Assembly: GCA_963830775.1 (NCBI GenBank)
Contig: CAWHNT010000032.1
Span: 248,001-312,000 of the forward strand
Reading direction: 5' to 3'
Source of the DNA: CAWHNT01 sp963830775
Lineage (GTDB): Bacteria > Pseudomonadota > Alphaproteobacteria > Geminicoccales > Geminicoccaceae
DNA length: 64,000 bases
The notes below the pieces were generated by a model, which did not search any database, was not told the DNA's origin, and saw only the letters and a program-made list of their open reading frames with translations. The position numbers and the translations under genes were made by a program. Positions 19,016 to 27,452 of this stretch are shown here, piece by piece (position 1 is the first letter of the stretch; each line of letters opens with the position of its first letter).

Positions 19016-19867
19016 CAGAGGATCAGCCGCGCCGCCGCGGCCCCGATGGCCGCCGGGAAGCCAAGGACCACCAGCATCTGCAGCAGGGCAGGACACGCCT
19101 GCCCGTCCAGCCGCCCCAGCATCCACAGGATGTAGGCGCAGACGAGCAGCGAGAGCACGTAGCCCGCGACCGTGTAGAGCACGAGCTCGCTCATGAAGCC
19201 CCCGATGCTCCGGCCGGGCCTCCTGCCCGCTGAAGTCCACCCCATAGACGAAGGCATGCATGACCAGAGGCGTGACGCAGCACGATGACCGGGAACTGCC
19301 AGCCCTCCAGCCCGTAGGTCAGTCAGCTGCACCTCCTCCGTCGGTGCGATGTTGAAGGCGATGAACAGCGCGCCCGCCAGTCATCAGGAAGAGCTCGCCC
19401 CAGTAGCTGGTCCGGTTCCGGCGGTCCTTGCAGTCCTCGCTCGTGGCCTGGAGCTGGCTCTGCGCCAGCGCCGCGCCGAACGCGGACGGCACCGCCTGGA
19501 TCGCCACCGTGCCGATGTCGGAGAGCGAGAAGCGTGGTCAGCTCGAGCACGCCCAGCATGAGGAGGCAGAGCGGCCGAGACCAGGAAAGCCCACCGCATA
19601 GGAGGCGAACGCGTCGACCAGCGCATCCTTCCAGCCCACCTCGTCCCTGAACCCGGCATACCAGTTGAGCCCCGTCAGCAGCGGTATCGCGAGCACGAGG
19701 AAGAGTGCCATCCGATACCGGTCGAGCCCGGCGCCCAGCTCCCACATCTCCTGGGTCATGAACAGCGGCAGGGCGAAGATCAGGGCACCCGCCGCCGCCC
19801 GTGCCAGCGCCAGGAGATAGCCCAGCTCCCGCCCGGCGACCGACCCCTCGGCAGCTGCGTCAGTCAC
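19015..19867 (-). CDS. TIGR02587 / DUF2391 integral membrane protein (six or more frame breaks)
   Basis: Joined frames give about 280 residues. A GTG at 19867 overlaps the stop of the glycosylase gene; helices include LALARAAAGALIFALPLFM, FLVLAIPLLTGLNWYAGF, LLMLGVLELTT, then SQLQATSEDCKDRRNRTSYWGELFL, AFNIAPTEE and the last pair LVLYTVAGYVLSLLVCAYILW and LLQMLVVLGFPAAIGAAAARLIL. Breaks cluster near 19590, 19565, 19530, 19380, 19325, 19275 and 19220. Such density could mean decay, but residue identity looks intact. Function unknown. Confidence 0.6.
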
Positions 19868-20531
19868 CCGACATCGCCAGGATCTGCGACAGCTGGCACA
19901 ATGGACGATCGGTCTCGTCCATCCAGCCGTTGAACGCGTCCTGCACCCGGCGACGGTCCGCCTTGGTCTTCACCTGCCCCTCGACCACGCCCAGCCGGGC
20001 CAGCGCCCGCCCGACATGGTCGGTGAGGATGAACGTGTCCTTCCCCGCCATGCGCAGGAAGGCCGCCGCACTGTTCCCGCCCAGCTGCTGGAACCGCCGC
20101 CCGAGCTCGTCCCACAGGCCCACGATGTCCGACACCGGCCAGGCCCCCAGCCAGCGCCCGAACGAGCCATGCTCGCCCGCGATCTCCAGCATGGCAGCCG
20201 CGTTCGCCCGCACCGCCCGCAGCTTGCCCATGTGCCGCACGAGGCGCCTGTCCTCCAGCATCGCCTCATAGTCCTCGTCATAGAGCCGGGCGCAGGCCGC
20301 GGGATCGAACCCCTTGAACACCTCCTCGAACGCCGGCCACTTCCGGTCCACCAGCTCGTGCTTGAGCCCGGCCCGGAAGGTCCTGAGCGACATCAGGGAG
20401 AGATGCCGGTCGTCCGGCATGGCGGCGAGCTCGGCCTCCGTCTTCGGCACGCCCAGCCGGGCCTCGACTCCCTCGGGCCCATGCCGCCGCAGTGCCGCCT
20501 CCTCGACCTGCTCGAAGCTCACCACGGCCAT
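19860..20531 (-). CDS. DNA-3-methyladenine glycosylase I family protein
   Basis: 223 residues from the ATG at 20531 (GAGAGGT upstream). The sequence aligns to the Tag fold: SFEQVEEAALRRHG, LMSLRTFRAGLKHELVDRKWPAFEEVFKGFDP, then a C-terminal TDHVGRALARLG and KTKADRRRVQDAFNGW. It lacks the N-terminal CxW and the zinc-binding residues of E. coli Tag, so it belongs to the divergent COG2818 branch. The role is probably removal of alkylated purines. The upstream intergenic region holds a heptamer array shared with the divergent regulator gene. Confidence 0.75.
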   Translation of the reverse strand: MAVVSFEQVEEAALRRHGPEGVEARLGVPKTEAELAAMPDDRHLSLMSLRTFRAGLKHELVDRKWPAFEEVFKGFDPAACARLYDEDYEAMLEDRRLVRHMGKLRAVRANAAAMLEIAGEHGSFGRWLGAWPVSDIVGLWDELGRRFQQLGGNSAAAFLRMAGKDTFILTDHVGRALARLGVVEGQVKTKADRRRVQDAFNGWMDETDRPLCQLSQILAMSGD

Positions 20532-20610
20532 CCGCACCTCTCCCCAACCGTGGCGCCGACGATAGAGCGTGCCCTGTCCTGTGGTCGAGATGCGACAGTT
20601 TGGCAGCCGC

Positions 20611-20699
20611 GGCAGACAGGTCGGACAATTCTCTTGCGTCTGCCATGTCTGCCGCCATATACCGCGCTCCCTCGGGCAGCCGCGTCTGCCATGGCAGAC
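20611..20699. promoter_or_regulatory. Operator-like array: five copies of GTCTGCC/GGCAGAC
   Basis: GGCAGAC at 20611 and 20693, and GTCTGCC at 20638, 20647 and 20684. The pairs 20638/20647 (direct) and 20684/20693 (inverted) have the same 9-base period. The last pair forms the perfect palindrome GTCTGCCATGGCAGAC (20684-20699), 18 bases before the start of the ribbon-helix-helix gene. The layout fits autoregulation of that gene and possible control of the divergent glycosylase. Confidence 0.6.
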
Positions 20700-20717
20700 A
20701 GGAGAGACGCCACCGAC

Positions 20718-21020
20718 ATGGCGAAGAAGGGCAGGAGGGTCGCGCGCCCGGCATCGGCCAACAAGGACGGTCGCTGGACGGTGCGCGGCGTTCCGGTGGA
20801 ACTGCAGAAAGCGGCCGGCGATGCGGCTCGCGCGCGTGGGCTCACCCTCGGTCAATGGCTGACCGAGGCGCTGGCGGCCTGCGTGGCGCGGGATGCCCCG
20901 CCGGCAACGGCCGCGATGGGGTGGACGGAGGCGATCGAGCAGCGGCTCCTGCGGCTCGAGCAGGCGGTGCTGGCCGGCAGGCCGGCCGAGACGACCGCCG
21001 CCGGGTCGGCCGCGCACTGA
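20718..21020 (+). CDS. Ribbon-helix-helix (CopG/Arc-like) protein
   Basis: 100 residues. A short basic tail (MAKKGRRVARP) precedes WTVRGVPVELQKAA, the DNA-contacting strand and first helix, and ARGLTLGQWLTEALAA, the second helix of an RHH fold. The C-terminal part is a short helix (AIEQRLLRLEQAVLAG) that may mediate oligomers. RHH dimers bind short repeated DNA sites, and the array of GTCTGCC heptamers immediately upstream is a good candidate target. No toxin gene follows, so it is not an obvious toxin-antitoxin pair. Confidence 0.65.
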   Translation: MAKKGRRVARPASANKDGRWTVRGVPVELQKAAGDAARARGLTLGQWLTEALAACVARDAPPATAAMGWTEAIEQRLLRLEQAVLAGRPAETTAAGSAAH

Positions 21021-21161
21021 GCGAGAGCGAAGCCTAACCCACCCTGGTAGCGCGGCCGGGATGGCGGGCGGGGCCGGTGCCCCGCCCGCCTGCATCTCGA
21101 CCTCATTCCTCAACGTTCGTCACCGGCAGCGGATGCCGGCTACACGCTGGAGTGTCGCCCG

Positions 21162-22581
21162 ATGACGCAGCACAAGGTTCACAGCTACCTCCAAGGCCGT
21201 CTGCTCATGGTCGGCTGCGGCAGCATCGGCCAGGCCGTCCTGCCGCTCATCCTCCGCCATCTCGGCGTCGGCCCCGACCGGATCGAGATCGTCACCGCCG
21301 ACGCGCGCGGCCGCGAGGTCGCGGACCATTACGGCATCCGCTTCACCGAGCTGGCCCTCACGCCCGAGAACTACCGCCACGAGATCGAGCGGCGCGTGGG
21401 TGCGGGCGATTTCCTCCTCAACCTCTCGGTCGACGTCTCCAGCACCGCGGTGGCACGCCTGTGCCACGAGCGCGGCGTCCTCTACCTCGACACCGTCGTC
21501 GAGCCCTGGGGCGGCCTCTACTTCGACAGCCACCTCACCCCGGCCCAGCGCTCGAACTACGCCCTTCGCGAGGGCATGCTGGCGCTGCGCCGCGAGCTCG
21601 GCCCCGGCCCCACCGCCGTCAGCGCCCAGGGTGCCAACCCCGGCATCGTCTCCCAGCTCGCGAAGGAGGCGGCCCTCACCGTCGCCCGCGACACCGGCCT
21701 GCCGCACCAGGAGCCCACCACCCGCGAAGGCTGGGCCCGCCTGTTCCGCGACCTCGGCGTGAAGGCGATCCACATCGCCGAGCGCGACACCCAGACCAGC
21801 GCCACGCCCAAGCGCCCGGGCGAGTTCGTCAACACCTGGTCGATCGACGGCTTCGTCTCCGAGGGCTGCCAGCCGGCCGAGCTCGGCTGGGGCACGCACG
21901 AGCGTCAGCTCCCGCCCGGCGGCCGCCACCACGAGAGCGGCTGCGGCTCGGCCATCTACCTCCAGCGCCCCGGTGCCGGCACCCGTGTCCGCACCTGGAC
22001 CCCGCTCGCCGGCCCCTTCCACGGCTTCCTCGTCACCCACAACGAGTTCGATCTCGATCTCCGACTACCTGACCCTCCGCGACGGCGACCGGGTCCTCTA
22101 CCGCCCCACCGTCCACTACGCCTACCACCCCTGCGACGGTGCGGTGCTGTCGCTGCACGAGATGGCCGGCCGCAACTGGCGCCCGCAGGAAGAGCAGCGC
22201 CTGATCGTCGAGGAGATCGTCACCGGCGTCGACGAGCTGGGCGTCCTCCTCATGGGCCATGGGCGCGGTGCCTACTGGTACGGCTCCCAGCTCTCGATCG
22301 ACGAGGCGCGCGAGCTCGCCCCCTACAACAGCGCCACCTCGCTCCAGGTCGTGGCCGGCGTGCTGGGCGGCATGGTCTGGGCGATCGAGAACCCGCAGGC
22401 CGGCATCGTCGAGGCCGACGAGCTCGACCATAAACGCGTCCTCGAAGTCGCCAGACCCTATTTGGGTCCCGTCGTCGGCGCCTACAGCGACTGGACCCCG
22501 CTCCAGGGCCGCGGCTTCCTCTTCCCCGAGGATACGGACCCGTCCGATCCCTGGCAGTTCAAGAACGTCCTCGTCGCCTGA
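21162..22581 (+). CDS. hss: Homospermidine synthase (one frame break)
   Basis: About 473 residues. The Rossmann start MVGCGSIGQAVLPLILRH binds NAD; VDTVVEPWGG-like and SAQGANPGIVS segments and the C-terminal LLMGHGRGAYWYGSQLS match the alphaproteobacterial enzyme, which joins two putrescine-derived aminobutyl groups into homospermidine. An extra T at about 22050 (after VTHNE) shifts the frame; the next frame continues with SISDYLTLRDGDRVLY to the stop at 22581. The ornithine decarboxylase gene that would supply putrescine follows after 64 bases. Confidence 0.9.
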
Positions 22582-22585
22582 CACC

Positions 22586-22611
22586 CGGGAGGGGAGCCCG
22601 CTCCCCTCCCG
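22586..22611 (+). terminator. Strong intercistronic hairpin between hss and the decarboxylase gene
   Basis: CGGGAGGGGAGC pairs perfectly with GCTCCCCTCCCG around two unpaired bases, starting 5 bases after the hss stop. No T tract follows, so it more likely tunes expression or stabilises the upstream message than stops transcription completely. Confidence 0.5.
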
Positions 22612-22645
22612 AACCCGCCCCACACTCGCTTTCGGAGGGTCTTAG

Positions 22646-23773
22646 ATGACCCAGAAGCTTCGCAGCTTTCTCGACGAGGTGCGGCCGGCCACGCCGTGCC
22701 TTGTGTTCGATGTCGACGTGGTCGAGGCGAACTACACGGCCCTGGCGCAGGCGCTGCCCGACGTCGCGATCTTCTACGCGGTGAAGGCGAACCCGGCGCC
22801 GGCCGTGCTCGCACGCCTGGCGGCGCTGGGCAGCTCGTTCGACGTGGCGAGCCCGGGCGAGATCGCCGCCGTCCTGGCGCTGGGCGTCGACCCGTCGCGC
22901 ATCTCCTTCGGCAACACGATCAAGAAGGAGGCCGACATCGCCTGGGCGCACGCCCGCGGGGTCGAGCTCTACGCCTTCGACAGCGAGGCCGAGCTCAAGA
23001 AGATCGCCCGCGCCGCCCCCGGTGCCCGCGTCTTCTGCCGCATCCTCACCACCGGCGAGGGTGCGGACTGGCCGCTGTCGCGCAAGTTCGGCTGCACGCC
23101 TGCCATGGCTGCCGGCCTCCTGGCCCGTGCCCGCGATCTCGGCGTGGTGCCCTGGGGCGTCTCCTTCCATGTCGGCTCGCAGCAGAAGGACCCGGCCCAG
23201 TGGGACGCGGCGCTGGCCCAGTGCGCCGTCCTCTTCCGCGACCTCGACGCCGTCGGCATCGAGCTCGGCATGGTCAACCTCGGCGGCGGCTTCCCCACCC
23301 CCTACCAGACCGACGTCCCCGACCCCGCCGCCTACGGCGAGGCCATCCTGGCCTCCGTGCGCCGCCACTTCGGCAACCGCGTCCCGTTCCTGATCGCCGA
23401 GCCCGGCCGCGGCCTCGTCGGCAATGCCGGCGTCATCAGCACCGAGGTCGTCCTCATCGCCCAGAAGGGCGACGACGACCCCCGCCGCTGGGTCTTCCTC
23501 GACATCGGCAAGTTCGGCGGCCTGGCCGAGACCATGGACGAGGCCATCCGCTATCCCATCCGCTCCACCCGCCAGGGCCCCACCGCCCCCGTCATCCTGG
23601 CCGGCCCCACCTGCGACAGCGCCGACGTCCTCTACGACCGCTCCGCCTACCACCTCCCCCTCACCCTGGAGATCGGCGACCGCCTCGAGCTCGCCTCCAC
23701 CGGCGCCTACACCACCACCTACTGCGCCACCGGCTTCAACGGCTTCGCACCGCTGGCCGAGCACTACGTGTGA
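22646..23773 (+). CDS. Ornithine/lysine decarboxylase, fold-III PLP type
   Basis: 375 residues. The PLP lysine lies in FYAVKANP, followed by FDVASPGEI, SFGNTIKKE, the HVGSQ strand, NLGGGFP (phosphate binding), EPGRGLVGNAG and the active-site Cys in GPTCDSADVLY. This is the alanine-racemase-fold decarboxylase found in Alphaproteobacteria, making putrescine from ornithine (some members also take lysine). It works with homospermidine synthase encoded just upstream. GGAGG lies 8 bases before the ATG. Confidence 0.9.
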   Translation: MTQKLRSFLDEVRPATPCLVFDVDVVEANYTALAQALPDVAIFYAVKANPAPAVLARLAALGSSFDVASPGEIAAVLALGVDPSRISFGNTIKKEADIAWAHARGVELYAFDSEAELKKIARAAPGARVFCRILTTGEGADWPLSRKFGCTPAMAAGLLARARDLGVVPWGVSFHVGSQQKDPAQWDAALAQCAVLFRDLDAVGIELGMVNLGGGFPTPYQTDVPDPAAYGEAILASVRRHFGNRVPFLIAEPGRGLVGNAGVISTEVVLIAQKGDDDPRRWVFLDIGKFGGLAETMDEAIRYPIRSTRQGPTAPVILAGPTCDSADVLYDRSAYHLPLTLEIGDRLELASTGAYTTTYCATGFNGFAPLAEHYV

Positions 23774-24024
23774 GGGTGTGCCTCCGGTTGAGCCGCGACG
23801 ATCGAAACAGCAGCGGTTCCGGACAGCACACGCTCGCAACAACACCGTCCGAGTCTGACAGGCGCCGGGGCAAGGTGCTCCGGACAGGAAGGATCCGGCA
23901 GGCCCAGCTGCTGATCGGGGTACCGAAAGATATGCGCCTCTCGTCCTGTCGAGCGACAGGGGAGCAGGGCCTGTCGATCCCCTGATGACTGCAAGAACCT
24001 GCCAGCATATCAGAGGATCACGCC

Positions 24025-24411
24025 ATGCAGACTAAAGAAGCACGAGGATCGCTGACGAATGCAGCGCCACTCGCCCTCAGCCTGTTGCTGGCGGCTTGCT
24101 CGTCGGTGCCAGGGAAGGTGGAGCAGCCGACCTCGGTCACCCTCGCAGCCGTGCAGAAGCTCGCTCCGCACAAGTGCAGTGCTACCACGGCCGCGACCCT
24201 CGACGAGCTGGGCGTGCCGGCCGACCAGATCCAGTCGATCACCTACGATCGGCGGACCACTGGCACGAGAAGCAACCTCCAGGGCTACGACGTTTGGGTG
24301 CGGGTGAACGACCAGCCCGGCGACATGGTGCTCCGGCAGAACCGCTCATGCCAGTTCTTCGCCGGCCACAACGTGGCATCGCGTAAGGTGCTCACCGCCG
24401 GCCCTGACTAG
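24025..24411 (+). CDS. Small lipoprotein of unknown function
   Basis: 128 residues. The signal ends in the lipobox LLAAC; residue +2 is Ser, so outer-membrane sorting is expected. The mature part has two Cys (HKCSATT; RSCQFF) that could form a disulfide, and a beta-rich YDVWVRVNDQPGDMVLRQ segment. No recognised family. The 250 bases upstream contain no gene I can support. Confidence 0.65.
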   Translation: MQTKEARGSLTNAAPLALSLLLAACSSVPGKVEQPTSVTLAAVQKLAPHKCSATTAATLDELGVPADQIQSITYDRRTTGTRSNLQGYDVWVRVNDQPGDMVLRQNRSCQFFAGHNVASRKVLTAGPD

Positions 24412-24416
24412 AGGCG

Positions 24417-25238
24417 TCAATCCCAGACCGGCGCTACCCCCGCCACGTTCACCACCCGCCCGCTCGGGTTTCCGAGCTCCGTGATCTCGCCCATCTCCGC
24501 CGCCGAGAGCTCGAAGTCGAAGATCTCGAAGTTGGTACGCGCATGCGCCTCCGAGGACGAGCGCGGGATCGCGATCACGCCTTCCTGCTGCACCAGCCAG
24601 CGCAGCGCCACCTGCCCCGGCCCCTTGCCGTGCTTCTGGCCGATCCGGGCCAGTGTCGGGTCCTTGAACACGCGGCCGCGGGCGAGCGGGCAATAGGCGG
24701 TGAGCGAGAGCCCGTGCTCGCGGCAGCGGCCCAGCACCGGCGCCTGGCTGAGGAAGGGGTGATACTCGACCTGGTCGGTCACCAGCTTCCGCTCCGAGAG
24801 CCGGGCCGCCTCCTCGATCATCGCCGTCGTGAAGTTGCTGATCCCGATATGCTTCGCGTGCCCCAGCTCCACGGCGTGGTTCAGCGCCGGGATCGTCTCC
24901 GAGAGCGGGACCGTGGGGCTGGGCCAGTGCAGCAGGAGGAGGTCGGGCACGGTGCCCAGGAGCCGTACCCGCTCGGCCGCCGCCCGCTCCAGCTCGCCGC
25001 GGCGGAAATGGTCGGGCCAGATCTTGGTGGTGAGGAAGTAGGCATCCCGCGCCAGGCCGCTTGCCTTCAGGCCCGCCCCGACCTCGGCCTCGTTGCCGTA
25101 CATCTGCGCGGTGTCGATGTGGCGGTAGCCGATCGCCAGCGCCGCCTCGACCAGCCGCTGCGCCGTGCTCCCGCGCAGCTCCCAGGTGCCGAAGCCCAGG
25201 GCGGGGATCGCAACCCCGTTGCCGTTCACTGCGTGCAT
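24417..25238 (-). CDS. Aldo/keto reductase
   Basis: 273 residues. The TIM-barrel reductase has the catalytic set Asp-Tyr-Lys-His: DTAQMYGNE, LTTKIW and LLLLHWPSP, and the NADPH site near IAIPRSSSEAHARTN. These enzymes reduce aldehydes and ketones with NADPH; the 2,5-diketogluconate reductase-like subgroup fits by length and motifs. AGGAAGG precedes the ATG at 25238. It is divergent from the SDR gene at 25314 across a 75-base gap, suggesting a shared control region. Confidence 0.87.
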   Translation of the reverse strand: MHAVNGNGVAIPALGFGTWELRGSTAQRLVEAALAIGYRHIDTAQMYGNEAEVGAGLKASGLARDAYFLTTKIWPDHFRRGELERAAAERVRLLGTVPDLLLLHWPSPTVPLSETIPALNHAVELGHAKHIGISNFTTAMIEEAARLSERKLVTDQVEYHPFLSQAPVLGRCREHGLSLTAYCPLARGRVFKDPTLARIGQKHGKGPGQVALRWLVQQEGVIAIPRSSSEAHARTNFEIFDFELSAAEMGEITELGNPSGRVVNVAGVAPVWD

Positions 25239-25313
25239 GCCTTCCTCCCGGTACCGCGCTTGCCACGAGCCCAGATGGGGGCATAAGCCGGCGGAGGCCA
25301 GGGAGGAAAATTC

Positions 25314-26058
25314 ATGGGCGTCGTGTTGGTCACGGGCGGCTCGCGGGGGATCGGGGCGGCTTGCTGCCGGCTCGCGGCACGCGAGGGCTATGACGTGGCC
25401 GTGAACTATGCGGGCCGGGCCGAGGCGGCGGAGGCCGTGGCGGAGGAGGTCCGCGCGCAGGGCCGCCGCGCCTGCACCATCAAGGGCGACATCGCCGATC
25501 CGGCCCAGGTCGCCGCCATGTTCGACGAGGCCACATCCGAGCTCGGCTACATCGACGCCCTGGTCAGCAATGCCGGCATCATCAACCGCTCGGCACCGCT
25601 CATGGACATCCCGGTCGAGGAGATCCGCCGGGTGATCGACGTCGACCTCACCGGCCACCTCTACTCCACCCGCGAGGCGGTGCGCCGGATGGCGCGCTCG
25701 CGCGGCGGCAAGGGCGGGGCCATCGTCGTCATCTCGTCCATGGCCTCCAAGCTCGCCGGTGCCGGCGGCTTCGTCCCCTACGCCGCCGCCAAGGGCGGGA
25801 TCGACATCCTGGTCGAAGGCCTGGGCAAGGAGGCGGCATCCGAGGGTGTCCGCGTCACCGGCCTGCGCCCCGGCCTGATCGACACCGACATCCAGGTCGA
25901 CACCGGGATCGAAAACCGCATCGAGCGCTTCGGCCCGACCGTGCCGCATCGGTCGCTCGGGCACCACGGACGAGGTGGCCGAGGCCGTGCTCTGGCTCCT
26001 CTCCGAGAAGGCGTCCTACGTGACGGCGACGCTCTTCAACATCTCCGGCGGCCGCTAA
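25314..26058 (+). CDS. Short-chain dehydrogenase/reductase, FabG-like (one frame break)
   Basis: About 248 residues. GGSRGIG near the start binds the nucleotide, NAG (in LVSNAGIIN) stabilises the sheet, and SS-x12-YAAAK supplies the Ser-Tyr-Lys triad. An extra C near 25947 shifts the frame; the following frame gives GRSGTTDEVAEAVLWLLS and the usual ending NISGGR. Its substrate is not evident. GGAGGAAAA lies before the ATG. Confidence 0.87.
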
Positions 26059-26059
26059 A

Positions 26060-26086
26060 GCACTTTCACGCAGAGCGTGGAAGTGC
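26060..26086. terminator. Hairpin between convergent genes
   Basis: GCACTTTCACGC and GCGTGGAAGTGC form a 12-bp stem with one G-U pair and a 3-base loop, starting one base after the SDR stop. In the leftward direction it is followed by TTTA. It may act in both directions. Confidence 0.45.
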
Positions 26087-26134
26087 AGCCTCAAGCAGGC
26101 CGAAGGCCGGTAGGCACGAGAAGGGCTAACCTCC

Positions 26135-26383
26135 TCACGCGACCCGGGTCAGGCCCGGGCCGCTCTCGCCCGAGTTCATGCTGGTCGACCCGCCGAACGT
26201 CATGGTGGCGACGCGCACCACCTCGACCACGGCCGGGCGGATGACGCAGGGCAGCGCCAGGAGAGCCACCAGCAGCACGGCCAACACCAGCGAGCGGACG
26301 GCGCTGCCGGGCTCCAGCCGCTTGTCCAGGACAAGCTCGTCGGAGGCGGAAAGGTGGTGCAGCTCGGAAGCAAAAGGCGGCAT
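26135..26383 (-). CDS. Small single-helix membrane protein
   Basis: 82 residues from the ATG at 26383, which has GAGGAG seven bases upstream. A polar N-terminus is followed by one strong helix (LVLAVLLVALLALPCVI) and a Gly/Ser-rich tail (TFGGSTSMNSGESGPG). No family recognised. Confidence 0.5.
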   Translation of the reverse strand: MPPFASELHHLSASDELVLDKRLEPGSAVRSLVLAVLLVALLALPCVIRPAVVEVVRVATMTFGGSTSMNSGESGPGLTRVA

Positions 26384-26509
26384 GACGCGGCTCCTCGGCA
26401 AGGCCGGTGGTGCGTGCTGCTTTGGCTGGAAGTGTGTGCTTGACCACTTCCTAACGGAGTACGCACGCCGCCGCTGTGGCCTGCTTCACAGGGCCGGGCC
26501 GATCCGCCC

Positions 26510-27250
26510 TCACGCTCCGACCGTGACCAGCGGCAGCCGCTCGAGCGCCCCGGTCGGCTGGCAGATGGTGCCCTTGGCGAAGCTGCCGCGGCCGCCGCTC
26601 TCGAACGCCACCGTCTCGGCCTGGAGCTGCTCGCTCCTGGTCAGCCGCTTGGTCAGCACGTAGGTCACGCTGCTGCGCAGGCGGGTGCCGGCCCCGTCCG
26701 GACGCAGCCGGAGCACGAGACGGGCGTTGAGCACGAGCTCGCGCTCGACCACGGCGGCGTCGCGCTCCTGCCCGCGCCGGAAGCTGATCGCCTCGGCCGA
26801 GGCCTCGAGCAGCCGTGGCTCGCCGCGGATCGGCACGGCCGTGATCGTCCCGCAATCGACGAACGCCGAGCCATCGCCGGCATAGGTGGCGGTGATGATG
26901 CCCGCCCGCTCGTCCAGATGCGTGATCCGCAGGCCCCCATCGCGGAGTGCCCGCTGCACCGAGTCGAACACCGTGGCCGGATCCTGCGCCAGCTGCTGGT
27001 CGAGGGCCGGCGCCGCGTCGCCTGTGGGCGGGAGATAGGTCAGCCGCTCCGGCTGGGCCGGTGCCACCCGCGCCAGCGTCGCCGTGGCGTCGACCAGCTC
27101 GGCCGGGGCTGCCGTCCCGCGCGGGGCTGCCGGAGCCGCCGCGGCGGCAGGGCTGACGGACGGCTCGTCGCCGCCGCCGACGATGCCGCAGCCCCCGAGC
27201 AGCATGGCGCCAAGAGCTGCGCCCGCGAGGCCCATCCTCGTCCGCCCCAT
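26510..27250 (-). CDS. Lipoprotein of unknown function
   Basis: 246 residues. Signal peptide with lipobox LLGGC, then a low-complexity Ala/Pro linker (about residues 25-60) and a folded domain with LRITHLDERAGIITATYAG, FVDCGTI, RELVLNARLVLRLRPDG and a final CQPTGALERLP; the two mature-domain Cys could pair. It is divergent from the caspase-fusion gene with 202 bases between them, so the two could share regulation. Confidence 0.65.
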   Translation of the reverse strand: MGRTRMGLAGAALGAMLLGGCGIVGGGDEPSVSPAAAAAPAAPRGTAAPAELVDATATLARVAPAQPERLTYLPPTGDAAPALDQQLAQDPATVFDSVQRALRDGGLRITHLDERAGIITATYAGDGSAFVDCGTITAVPIRGEPRLLEASAEAISFRRGQERDAAVVERELVLNARLVLRLRPDGAGTRLRSSVTYVLTKRLTRSEQLQAETVAFESGGRGSFAKGTICQPTGALERLPLVTVGA

Positions 27251-27452
27251 CCCGCCTCTCCCGCGTCAGGTCACGAGGATCATAGTCCAGCGCCACGTCA
27301 ACGTCATCAACAGGGCTGGCCACGACAACTATGGCATGACTTGCCGGCGAGAGACTAAACTGGGGGTTGAAATCGCGTGGTATTTATCACGTTCCTTCTG
27401 CGCTGGCCGTGCTATTGTCCGTTCGAGCCTGGAGTGGCTCGGCGGAGGGAGG

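Noticed and set aside
20718..21020. Toxin-antitoxin module built on the RHH protein
   Set aside because: No second small gene overlaps or follows it; homospermidine synthase starts 141 bases downstream.
27414..27435. T-loop-like GTTCGAGCC suggesting a tRNA
   Set aside because: No acceptor or anticodon stems can be paired around it; similar strings inside coding genes were also dismissed.
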